NCBI GenBank assembly: GCA_013398275.1
Contig: VZSE01012476.1
Span: 2,256,644-2,320,643, forward strand
Direction of reading: 5' to 3'
Origin: Promerops cafer
Lineage: Eukaryota; Chordata; Aves; Passeriformes; Nectariniidae
Length of the DNA: 64,000 bases
Shown: positions 1 through 10,321 of the stretch, in pieces
Position numbering within the stretch: the first letter of the stretch is position 1
Layout: each line of letters starts with the position of its first letter
Notes under the pieces: model-generated
The model's input: the letters and a program-made list of their open reading frames with translations, nothing else
Database searches by the model: none
What the model was told of the DNA's origin: nothing
Made by a program: the position numbers and the translations under genes

Positions 1-66
1 GGAAGGACGGGCAGGGACAGCCTGGGTGGCTCCCTCCCCTCTGCGGGAGGACCTCTCCGGGACCGC

Positions 67-76
67 GGGGCGGGGC
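67..76 (+). promoter_or_regulatory. Sp1-type GC box
   Basis: GGGGCGGGGC matches the GC-box consensus at every position and lies inside the CpG island. Sp/KLF factors bind such boxes in island promoters. A single match in GC-rich DNA can arise by chance, so its use is inferred from context only. Confidence 0.4.
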
Positions 77-352
77 AAAGGGGGCCCTGCCCGGCAGGAG
101 CGCTCTGTCACCTCTTCCCCCTTCCGTCCCCGTGAGACCCGGTGCTCCCGGAGAGGCTGCTCCGCTGGCAGCGGAAGCGCCCGGGAAAAGTACTGGCGAA
201 CGCCGAAAGACCCAGGGATGGGGAGGTCGCGCGCGCTTCGGGGCTGGGCCGGGGGAAGCGCCCCGGAGCGGGGAGGGGCGCGCCGCGGTTCGCCCCGGGG
301 CTTCCATGGGCCGGGGGCTTCACGGGCTGGGAGCGCGGGGCCGCTGCCGCCG

Positions 353-362
353 GGGAATTTCC
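353..362 (+). promoter_or_regulatory. kB-like site in the CpG island
   Basis: GGGAATTTCC fits the NF-kB/Rel consensus GGGRNWYYCC and is preceded by one more G. It is an AT core inside otherwise GC-rich island sequence, which makes it stand out. Whether Rel proteins use it is unknown; this is a motif match only. Confidence 0.3.
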
Positions 363-507
363 AGGCGCGGTATCGGGGCGCTTCCGCCGCCGCCCATTAG
401 CCGCGGGGCGGCCGCAGCCACAGCTCTTCCCGGCCCTTCTTTTCCCTGCCGGCCCGGGGCGAAGTTTCAGCCTCAGCGCCCCGTGTACCAGCCGGGTCGG
501 GCTGTGC

Positions 508-516
508 TTGGTAGGT
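508..516 (+). other. Possible 5' splice donor at the end of the CpG island
   Basis: TTG|GTAGGT around position 511 resembles a vertebrate donor (GTAGGT in place of the commoner GTAAGT). It falls where GC content begins to drop, as expected at the end of a first exon. The upstream exon bases are not a strong match and there is no transcript evidence, so this is a weak call that applies only if the gene reads rightwards. Confidence 0.2.
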
Positions 517-563
517 AGTGTGCCCTCGGCAGAGGGTGGTGAGCACGGCAGCCACCCCAAGCC

Positions 564-806
564 ACAGAATCAGAGAATATCCTGTGTTGGAAGGGTCCCA
601 CAAGGTTCATCGAGTCCAACTCTTTAAGCACAGGACACTCCAAGAATTCCACCATGTGCTGAGAGCTACGTCCAAGTATTGCTTCTTGAAATCTGTCAGG
701 CTTGGTGCTGTGACCACTTCCCTGGGGTGGCTATTCCAGTGCCCAACCACCCTGTGGGTGAAGAACCTTTTTCTAACACCCAACCTAAACCTCCCCTGAC
801 ACACCT
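564..806 (-). mobile_element. CR1 LINE fragment, 3' end, inverted
   Basis: The left boundary shows the inverted CR1 3' tail (agaatcagagaat), followed by the typical block with ttggaagggtcc and gagtccaac, and then the inverted 3'-UTR/ORF2-end region ending in the part with gtgggtgaagaac and cccctgacaca. The element is truncated at its 5' side near 806, as most CR1 copies are, and carries no usable coding sequence. It sits about 45 bases from the CpG island, so it would lie in the first intron or proximal flank of that gene. The right boundary is uncertain by some tens of bases. Confidence 0.88.
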
Positions 807-3443
807 CGGGCCCGTCCCTGGGATAAGCCAGTTCCAAAACAGAGCTCTGTGGCTGGGTGTATGTCCAGTCTGTGCCAGCTGCTGTGCCCCTCCACTCATG
901 GGAAAGACATCCACGAGTGGTTAAAGGCAGAGGACGGAAGCCCTCCATGGTGGCCTTCATCTTTAGTAGGAATAGCCAACCTGCCAGCCCCAGTGCTTTC
1001 CCCTTGGCATGCTCCCCCCAGTAGTGTCACTGGGCTGTGGGGAAAGATCATCCCTCGGGGTGGGCAGGGGGGAGGTGGAAGCCACTCTAAAATATTATAA
1101 GCCTTTACAACATGCCAGCTTTGAAGGAGGGGACGCTGGAGTGTTAGCCGTATTAGCCAGGAGACATTTCCTGGCTTGGGAGGCAAGGCTAGGCAATGCC
1201 ACTCTTTCTGAATCCAACTTAAAGTCAGCAGCCCTGCTGTCTTGTTTTCTGTGACCAAGCTTAACATAGCAGTGAGGTCTTGGGACAAAGATTTTAGAAG
1301 CTCGAAACACGATGATTTAAAAATGTGTGCTCGGCAATCTTTCCGTGCTCCTGCTTAAAATGGTTTAGAAATCCTCAAATAACTCCCTCTTCCCCTTGTT
1401 AACTTTTAGAAATTCTCACAGCATTTAATTGTTGGTTTGGGAAGCTCCAAGTTCCTTTCACATGCCTGTGAGATAAACCTGAAAGGAAAATGCGGCCACT
1501 TCTTTCTTCCAAGAAAGACTTTGTGTGCACCTCAGGGAGGAACAGAAATCCCCTTTCCTGGCTTTTTGTGCATGCATTTAATTTCAGTTCAGAGAGGTGT
1601 TAATCTTCCTTTTGAAACAATAATCTGACCATGCTTTTTTAGAGCTGGAAAATATTTGGGGTCCCTGCTGGCTCCGCCTCACAGTATGGTCAGGCCTCAC
1701 TCCAGCCTGCAGAGGCTTAGGCTGAATTTAAATGGGATCGGTCATCCAAGGACTTTCAGATAAAAGTCTCTGTTGTTTCTGGAACAAAATGCACTGTGGA
1801 AGTGATAAAAGAGACGTGAATTATCACTTCTCTCCTTTGCATTTATAGTACACAGTTAGGTTTCAGTCTCGATTTTGTCCCTTCTTACCACACCCTCGCT
1901 AATGCCATCCTACAATAAGTCCTCCACTTTGCTCTTTTCCCTATAGCACGGTTGAGTTGAGGATGTCCAAGGCAAGGTGGCATGAACCCTTCAAAGTTTC
2001 CAGGCTAAGTTAGACCTCCAGAAGGAACCATAAGCTGCCAAATGAGCAGTAGCTCTCAAAGCTTTCAGGTAGCTGAAAAAAAAATGATAAAGCACACCTA
2101 ACTTTAGCAGATTAATGCTAATAGGATTTACAGAATAACAATGTTTTAGGGAGGGATTTGGATGAATACATTGTCTTGAGGCAAAGGACTAATTTAAGGA
2201 CTCTGAAGCATACTGTTGTTAAATATACTTAATTACATTAAGAAGCGATCCATTAAAGCTGTTTTTTTTTCCAAAGTGTGGCTTATGATGAACAGAAGAC
2301 ACTGTAGAAAGTGTTTGCAAGGGTTTGCATGTTGAAGGATGTTTTAACTGCCTATTTGCTGAATGGATCCTTAGGCTTCCCCGTAAAAACAACCAAGATG
2401 TTGCCCTGAGTAGTATTTCAAAACATTGAGCCTACTGAAATATTAATGTATGCCTTTTAAAATGTCATAATTAGCTGTTATCTCTGAAATAACTGTTATT
2501 AAGAAGAGCTGGCTGCTTGTGATTTGAGTGAGAATTACATTCTAAATATGAGAAGATGATAAATTTGGGGGAATATGCACAGAAGTGAAAGCAGTACATG
2601 ATGTGGCAGGCACACTGTTTTGTATAAAGAAAGTAAATATGTAAAGCATGCACTTTTGCATATGCATAAGAGTGGTGCTGTCCTTAGAAAATATATACAC
2701 CGGAGAGAAGAGCATAAATATTTTTCCCAGCCTAAGGCCATAACTATATACTAAAAAAAGAAAAAAATGGGTAAGTAATAGAAATATGTATCTATGTCTT
2801 TGGCAGAGAAACAGCATGCCTCATACTGCTGCTTGAAATAGGGCTACATGCAAACCCCAGACCCAGAGGTTGTGTGATAGACCTATTTTGCAATTACTTA
2901 ATGGCAGTCAATTCATCTTGATGTTCGTGTCTTGCACAAGAGGCTAAAAAAACAATAGCATGTTTTTTGGCTTATAGTTCTTTAATTTTTTTTTGGCCTT
3001 TCTTTTTTCATGACTACCCATTTTCTGTCCCCTTTGTGCTGCTGCTTGTGCTTCACCACTGGCCTGGCAGAGTGGTGGCTTCCCCAGGATGGGCATGCAA
3101 ACGTATGGATCCCAGCCATGCAGATCCAAACCACACTAATGTATTTACACACAATGTGGCAGGAGACAACAATCACCTCCCAGAGGTGGCTCCTTCTGCC
3201 TTCTGTGCAAATACCTGATCTTTTCTCCAGATGCATCATGTTTTCTCACCAGCTGCTCTATCTAGAGTACGAGCTAATACTCACTCCCAAAGGGAGGCAA
3301 TTTAGCAGGGACATGAGACAGAGGGACTGATAAGTTGAAAATCTGGAAAACAACATTGTCCAGTTCAGAGGTGGACAACAAAGGTGTTTGGTCACTCTGT
3401 GTTAGTCCATTGGGGTGAAAATATACCTAATCTAAGTTAATAT
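807..3443. other. Non-coding stretch, no gene recognised
   Basis: GC content falls from moderate just after the CR1 fragment to AT-rich. Only short open frames occur, without recognisable domains. No RNA gene or clear repeat is seen. It is either first intron or intergenic DNA, depending on the direction of the island at the left edge. Confidence 0.5.
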
Positions 3444-3506
3444 AGGTTGGACTCCATGATCCGAGAAGTCTTCCCAAAACCTAATTTATTCTGTGATTCT
3501 GTGATT
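3444..3506 (+). mobile_element. CR1 LINE 3' tail, short fragment
   Basis: The segment begins with ggttggactccatgatc, the conserved end of the CR1 3' UTR, and closes with the tandem tail attctgtgattctgtgatt. Only the terminal ~60 bases are clearly recognisable. Sequence just upstream (from about 3350) may be older, more diverged CR1. The orientation is opposite to the copies at 564-806 and 44.2 kb. Confidence 0.85.
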
Positions 3507-6500
3507 AACCTCTTTCAAAAGTCACTACTCCTGATTTTCAAAACTGCCTTTTAAAGATATCAATAGTCTAATAGACTCCATTTATACAACATGGGGTTGT
3601 TGTGTCACTGACAAATGGAAAGGTAAAAAAACCCTAGGCACTCTGGAGGAAAAAAAGGTGATTTTTAATTCTCCCTAACCTGGAAAAAAATGCTCATTTT
3701 AATAACACAAACAACAGAATAACAGAAAACTTCTGTCTGTGTCTTTTCTCTCAAAAAAAAAAAAAAAATCTTGAAGGGTTTACATCAGTACACATTTAGT
3801 TTCTGCTTAAAACATGCTCAATTCCCATGTAGATGAAGGGGAATTACATGACCACTACCAGAGGAGAATAGATCCCAAATACTCACTTAGTTACTGCTGA
3901 GTCACTTAAGTATATTTGCACTATGATTCTAATTCAGCCTGACGGTAAGGCAGCTGCTTTTCTCACTTACTGCATGGCTGCTGCATCTTCAATGACATTT
4001 ATGAAAAACGTTGAGGGGAAGAACGTGTCCTTAGAGCTCACAATACATCCAAATTCTTCTATTCAATGGACCAAAGCTCCCCAAAGGTGCTGTAAAACTG
4101 CAAGCTAAATCTATCAGCAGATCACATTTAACTATGACAAATTCTATCGTTATCTTTTGTAGACAGTTGCTGAGATTCAAAGTATTTATGTAAGGAAAAC
4201 AAACCGGTGTTTTGGGCTTTGGAAATGTCAGGGCCCTTGATTCTTCTGTTTATTTAAAAGTGGAAGTGTGCTGAGGGACATCTTTTGAACTCTATTCAAA
4301 GGTTAAAACTGATCTTTCATACAGTTTTGAAGTTCAAAATATTGCTGTTAAATGTTTTGACTCTGCTGTGTAATCTGCGTTTTGCACTTAAATACCAAAT
4401 TCTGTCCAGAGCTGGCTGTTCTGCACAGTGCAGAGACACGGGCATTGCATCTTCCAGCCATGAGGTGCAGCCATTTCAAGGGAGGAGCACAACCCCCCGA
4501 CTTGTGTCACAGCTGTGCAACAGTTCAGAGCCAGTGGTGCAGATGTAGCATTCCAGTGCTCTGGTAGGTTATGTCAGCAAAATGGGATTGCCCACACTGG
4601 ACTTTGCTCAGGACTGCAAGCTGATACTCCCCTGTCATGGGGAACAAATATGTAGGGAGAGGCAACAGAAAAGAAACAGAGGAGGTTATCTTACCTGGAC
4701 ATCCAGTAGGCTGCATGACCAATTTATGAGTTGTATAAGGCCAGGGACTGGTACTTCCTCTGCTTGGGAGGAACAGTTTCCAAGTGTATATAGTTGTTTA
4801 CTGATGCAGGGAAGCTCATCCCATGGGCCCTCAAACTCCATGGGCCAAGTTCCATGGCAGCTTCCTTGAGGACCCACAGGCACAACCTTGCAGCATTTGT
4901 GTGCCTGGACAGGACTTCTTCTCTGCCCATCCCAGCTTGGTACAACAGCCATGGCCTGAAAAAGTGGCAAAGGGATGTGCTGCAGATCCATAGATACATT
5001 ACTTTACCATGTCACCCCAAGAGCCTGGGCAAATGGAGCAGAGGGATGGTGGGACTCAGCTGGGCCAGGAGGTTGAAAAAGCAGCTGCAGGTTGTGAGTG
5101 AAGGCAGCACAACAATCCTGTGGCATCATGCTGACTCAGGTTTAAGTTCCTACTTGGCTCTCTACTATGTGCCTACAGCCTTAATTATCAACTTCATATC
5201 AAAGAGCTGACGTCACCCTTGAGAGGTTTGACTGGTGTCAGTTTCACAAACTGACAATGCTGTAGTCTACTGCAGAGAAGGAAACAAACACTCCTCATTA
5301 GCCTTCCCAATTATTTTTTAATAACTGGTGACTAATCATAGGCCCTGCCTTTCAAAACTGTTTTGCCAATTATTTTAATTGTTATACAAAATGTATTGTA
5401 TCTCTCAGAGCACTGATCCCAAGAAGCATAAGACTATGCAAAAAGTGCAACCTTCAAAACAATGTTTTCATCCTTCACGACTGCCAGGGAAAGTCTGGAA
5501 GCCTGCTCTGTGTGAACTTAGAAACCTGTAGATAAAAGAAAAATCAATGTGCTTTTAAATCAGGATTTTACATTAGTTCCATGATTGGTGTAGTGATTGA
5601 ATTTTTGAATGTTTGAGGTTGACAATTCTGAATTAGGTCAGACAGTGTAAGTAATTTTCTGCTATTATATGCTGGCATGAATTTTACCTTCATGCAATAT
5701 TTCCTGTTTGAATGGGTAATGCAGACTCTTACTGATCAGTGCACAAGGTTTTAGTCTACAGTCTAGACAGATGTACAATCCATGCAGGTCAAACATAATC
5801 TACAATGGTCATAGTCTAATCTGTTTTTTTCTGGCTCAGAAAATACAGAAATGTAGTCTGTATTTTACTTTTCAATCCAGAATTAAAAGACATAACCATA
5901 AGTAGTGTGATCACTAGATGATTTTCCCTGTATCTATGTGAGCTACAATATCGGGAGGCAAAAAAACAATAGGCACACAACAATAAACCAAGACTCCACC
6001 TGCCTCTGATGAAAAATTTAAATTCGAGATACTTTGTGTAGTCAGTTTTTAAAGTTCCTTCTTAATAGCTTATGATCTCTACACTTAATAAATGAAGTCA
6101 ATCCTCACTTTCTAATGGGAAATAGGTTAAAAATACCTAAATAGGTGTGACTTTAAAATCAGAACTTGGGTGGACCACCAGAAGATGATGGACCACTGTT
6201 TCCAGTAGAACTGGTACATAATTATTGTAAAATTTGGTGTACTCTGGTATTTTGCAGTCACTCAGCAAATAAGCTCAGTCATCGCTGTGGAATTAATTGA
6301 ATAGTACATCAGTACAATCAATTGCTGCTCAACCTAATTAAAATTAGAATTAGCTGGGAGAAAAATAGTGTGAAGAACCTAATATGGTTCAAAGTGAAAT
6401 TTTCCTGACTCCATCAGTCATAATTGAAATTGCTGAATGATTATACATAACAGAAAAGCTGAATACCAGACAGCATTATAAAAATCAGTGGTCAAATACA

Positions 6501-9049
6501 AATATTACATAAAAAATCTGGAAACACTGAATTCTTAAATCAGAGGTGGAGAAAAATTTTAATTACACAAAATCATAACTATGGGTTGTTAACTGAAATA
6601 AAGTAAAATTTATTTTAAATATTGTTTGTATCACAATTAGTTATTTTAAGGAACAAACTTTTTAATAATGACAAAGGAACTATGAAAAAATAATCAGGTT
6701 TCAAAATACAGTTAGGAGTGTCTTGGTTTTGGGTGGAGTTTTTTAAAGCAATCCCTTTTTTAAGCTGCTATTGCAAAGACAGCAGCATGGCAATAACAAC
6801 TGGCTGAGCATATGTAAACTCGGATCTGCATCACTACCATTCTTTTACCTGATCTCTATTACATACAAGAATTGTCTAGAGACAGGAAAAATAATTCAGA
6901 AGTCAGTGTTCCTAGTCTTTGTTTTTCAACTGTCACTGTAACCCAAGTGCTGTATAGCCTTGGCTTAGTCAGGAAAGCTTTGATAGTTTAGTATGCCTGG
7001 GTTTTATATGGGTATAGTAATAGTTCACTGGGATGATGGAGGGATTATTTGTAGATGTAAAGCACAGAGGACATCCTATACAAGTGGTATATTTTAGCAT
7101 TATGGCTTGGAGCAGCAAAGTCAGTCCTGGTTTAGCTGACAAATCCAGTACCCAACTGAAATATACCAGGTGCTATTTGTTCTTCAACAAATTTTGCGAG
7201 GATAGGTTGTGTTTGTATTTTTGACACTCATTAGCCAAACACCTTTGTCATGCTAACCTAAGTAACTACATGTTTATCTGCAGTCTGTGACATGGACATA
7301 TGCATCAGAGCGCTCTGGATAAACACTTGAGTCAGTGCCATCTGCCAAATATAGGACCAATTTCTACTCAGCAAGAAATAGTCTGTTCTAGACCAAAGGT
7401 CTGCATGGTTCCTCAAATCCCAATTTAAAATATTGCTGCTCTTTCAATGCCAAACCTCTCCTGAGTGTAGATTGCTTGCCATAGCTGTGAATGCATGCCA
7501 GACAGGAGGCACAGCGCTGTCCAGCTGCCATACGAAAAAGTAGTAGTACAATCAATGAGTTATTTGACCCAATACTAACAATCATGTCTGTTCTAGGTAT
7601 TAAATCACCTACACTTTGACTTTCTGTAGAGCTCAACACCGCAGTAACCTGCTCTCATGGGATTTAAAATTTGATGGGTGAGGTCCCTAGCTGACAAGGA
7701 AAATTGTGTAGGCAAACTTAATCAGAGCTCATTTACTTTGTATTGATACTGGTAGGTCATGATAGTGCTTTTGCAGATCACTCAGGAAAAGACCATTTCC
7801 TCTGTCCTCACCCCCAAAGAACAGTTTAATTTACCTTAGGAGTTTCCCAGCAGACCACAGGGAACCCTGCAGAGGGTCAGAGCTTGAGGTCAGTTGCCTT
7901 TGTGGCCCCCCCTTAAGGGCCCCTGCCAGCAGAGCTGTAGCTGGCATGCCTCCCCTTGCCAGCTGCTTCAGAGCTCCTGTGAAAGTGTTGTGAGGGAGAA
8001 AAGCTCCTCACTGTGGGAGGGTGGGTGGGAAAAATGATAATGGGGAGTGGTTGCATTCTCCTCATTCCTGTCCCAAACCTCCTAGTCATTGGGCCCTCTC
8101 CACCAAAATACCCCCGGGAGGGGAATTCCTTGGAAGTATTCAATCCAGAGGGAATGAAATGTACCTTTATGTTGACATGCTGTTGTTCACGTTGATCTAA
8201 AGATGTTACGAATGCTGTTTTGTGCTGGTCCCCACACTGCTGTTTGCCTGTTGAACATATCACCTCATAGTGTCATGTATTTTAATTGTATCTTCCCCTA
8301 ACAGGTGCCCAACACTGCACTACCTTGTGCTTTGGTGTCAGTAACTTTGAAATTGTTTACGGAAAAGCTCATGGCTCCCACTGATTTCATCTGCTCTTGC
8401 AATTTCAGTATGAGTCATCCAATATGGTGTGTACTTTGTTTTACTTAGAGACCAAACTGCCTGAATTGCATCTTTAGTTAAGTTGTCTCAGCTCCCTTCA
8501 GGCAAAAAAGCACAATCAAATAAAATGTTTCTTGGTCTCAGAGCTGTGGAGGCACACTTGAAAATGTTTTTACTTCTAAATTTTTTTTTACTAGGAGGTA
8601 AATAAAAGCAAGCCCACCATTGCATTTTTAGTAGTGCTTATTTTGGGTCACAAGTTATGCGTACCAGAAGCTGGTAGTTCTGGGTGTTTTGTATCTCTGA
8701 AACTTTCACACATCTCCATGTGAATGCCCAAAAATCACATTACCCACCCTTGGGAAAATGGCAATGTTTTAACCCCTCAGAGGTGTTATGACATAAGCTT
8801 GATGAATGTTCATAAAGTGCTTTGAGAACCACAAAGGTAGAGCATTGAAAGAATAGGCCACTTGCTAGGGAATTGCCTTAAGAAGATGAGGATTCTAGGG
8901 GCTTGCTAGAGTCTGGAGCTTGATGCTCAGGGGAGTTTGCAGTGATCAACTCCCTGAGCTGTGAGGATGGGGAGAGAGTGGGTGGTGAGAGAGCCTACAA
9001 TACCTGAGGCACTATGAGATGAAGAGGAAGGGACTCAATGTCTCAGGCA
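3507..9049. other. Non-coding AT-rich stretch
   Basis: I see no coding exon, RNA gene or transposon here. There is a 16-base A run at 3753-3768. A somewhat GC-richer part at about 7.85-8.25 kb has a 116-codon minus-strand frame with no recognisable domain. The rest is AT-rich with many stop codons in all frames. Confidence 0.5.
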
Positions 9050-9170
9050 CATGGTGGGATTCTTGTGGTGTCCTGCAGAGGGCCAGGAGTTGGACTCAGT
9101 GGTCCTGATGGGTCCCTTCCAACTCAGCTTATTTTATGATTTTATGATTTTATGATTCTATGATTCTATG
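9050..9170 (+). mobile_element. CR1 LINE 3' end with repeated octamer tail
   Basis: The block with ggccaggagttggactc, followed by ggtcccttccaactca, is the CR1 3'-UTR signature. It is followed by an expanded tail of tttatgat and ttctatgat units to position 9170. The left boundary is not sharp; the purine-rich sequence from about 8.9 kb could belong to the same element. Variation of the tail unit (tttatgat, then ttctatgat) suggests local slippage after insertion. Confidence 0.87.
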
Positions 9171-9954
9171 TATAGTAATCCTGTGGTTTTTTAAGTGCTT
9201 CTAAACAGCCTAGATCTACTTTACAGTTCATTCAGAGTGCTTTTCTTAATTAGGCTTGCACTACACTACTTTGCCTGTCAGTCTTTATAATGGGGATGGC
9301 ATGGTCACTACAGCAGTGCAGCATCTACCCATTTATATTTCAGCCTTAGATGGGACTAGATCTTTTAAGGGCCATTGGGAAGAAGCAGCAGTCCACAGTG
9401 GAGCCTGGAAGGACTGCAGAGGGACTCTGCTGAGATGGATACAACTGCCCAGTCCCCTTCTAGCCCAGAGCTTCACTTGCTGCCTCTAGAAGTCAATCTC
9501 ACACTCTTCTTCCAAAGCTGAGCCTATTGAGAGCACCAATTGCTGTGAAAATCTTTAAGCTACACTTGCAAGGAGAGTGTTTTTACTATGATTTGTTGAA
9601 GCCAGGAGGTCACTGAGTGCACACAGCCCTCTCTGAGCAGGGATGCTGTTAATAAGCAACATCAGTGTTGATTTTAAGAATAACACATTCAGGTGCAATG
9701 GCCAGTCTAAGGGAACGTAACATTATTTTTCCCACAATTTGGCTAAAAGTGTCATAATTATGTCCATTATTTTATCATTTATTATTTTACAACCTTTGCA
9801 GTTGTAAACAAGAAAGGCTCGCCAATTTTCCACTCAATGGAAAAGTCCTGTATGCTTTGATAGCAATACACCAGAGACAGCATATAATGGAAATGTTACA
9901 GAGTGCCAGCTCAAAAACAGAGGAAAATGGCTGAAGAATTAACTCTCAAAAGAC

Positions 9955-10028
9955 ATTTTTCTTTCCTCCTTTTCATATTTTCCTTTTTTCCTTTTAATTT
10001 CTTCTTTCTCTTTTTTTCTTTCTCTCCA
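9955..10028 (+). repeat. Pyrimidine-rich low-complexity tract
   Basis: About 74 bases are almost entirely T and C on the plus strand (cttt, ccttttt, ctttctc units), interrupted by catattt and aattt. It is a polypyrimidine/polypurine strand-asymmetric tract without a fixed period. Such tracts are common in introns. It also creates an artificial Lys/Arg-rich open frame on the other strand. Confidence 0.7.
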
Positions 10029-10281
10029 ATAATATCCATATAACAAAAGGGTTTCAATCTCAAATAGGCCTGTATATCTTTTTTGCTATAATGTAAAATT
10101 AAGACATAGCTAATCCGCTTTTCAGTTGTCATTTCTCAGGTACTTCCTGCTTATGTCTTCAATCAATGAAACATTCTACATAAGTAGAATAAAGCAGCTT
10201 GAGGAACATATCTACCAATTATTTTCTCTGAGTTAGATGAATGCTGTACTAGTTTTATGTATCTCTAGGTCAAATTGTGGT

Positions 10282-10321
10282 CTTATAGGCCCACATCTGT
10301 GTACTTATAGGCCCACATCTG
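10282..10321 (+). repeat. 22-bp tandem duplication, 1.8 copies
   Basis: An 18-base block beginning cttataggccc occurs at 10282-10299 and again, identical, at 10304-10321, with a 4-base gap. The period is thus 22 bases. The perfect identity suggests a recent local duplication. Confidence 0.85.

Larger units (their letters stand above)
1..520. promoter_or_regulatory. CpG island at window edge, probable promoter/first-exon region
   Basis: The first ~520 bases are strongly GC-rich and full of CpG (runs such as cgcgcgc, ggcgcgcc, gcggccgc), in sharp contrast with the AT-rich DNA that follows. Vertebrate CpG islands of this kind usually mark promoters and first exons. Within it are a perfect Sp1-type GC box (67-76), a kB-like decamer (353-362) and a donor-like GT (511). 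No obvious TATA box is seen, as is common for island promoters. Several frames stay open here, but CpG-rich DNA has few stop codons, so openness is not evidence of coding. The island continues past the left edge, so its true length, its transcription start and the gene's direction cannot be judged. No encoded protein is recognised. Confidence 0.75.

Noticed and set aside
26..627. Several overlapping open frames in the CpG island
   Set aside because: CpG-rich DNA lacks TAA/TAG/TGA words, so all frames stay open. The Arg/Gly/Ala/Pro-rich products match no family I know. The 3' parts run into the CR1 fragment.
7850..8350. Possible LTR or old transposon in a GC-richer segment
   Set aside because: No TG...CA ends with flanking duplications and no family signature could be found by eye.
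9911..10132. Lys-rich minus-strand open frame
   Set aside because: Produced by the polypyrimidine tract at 9955-10028. No independent coding evidence.
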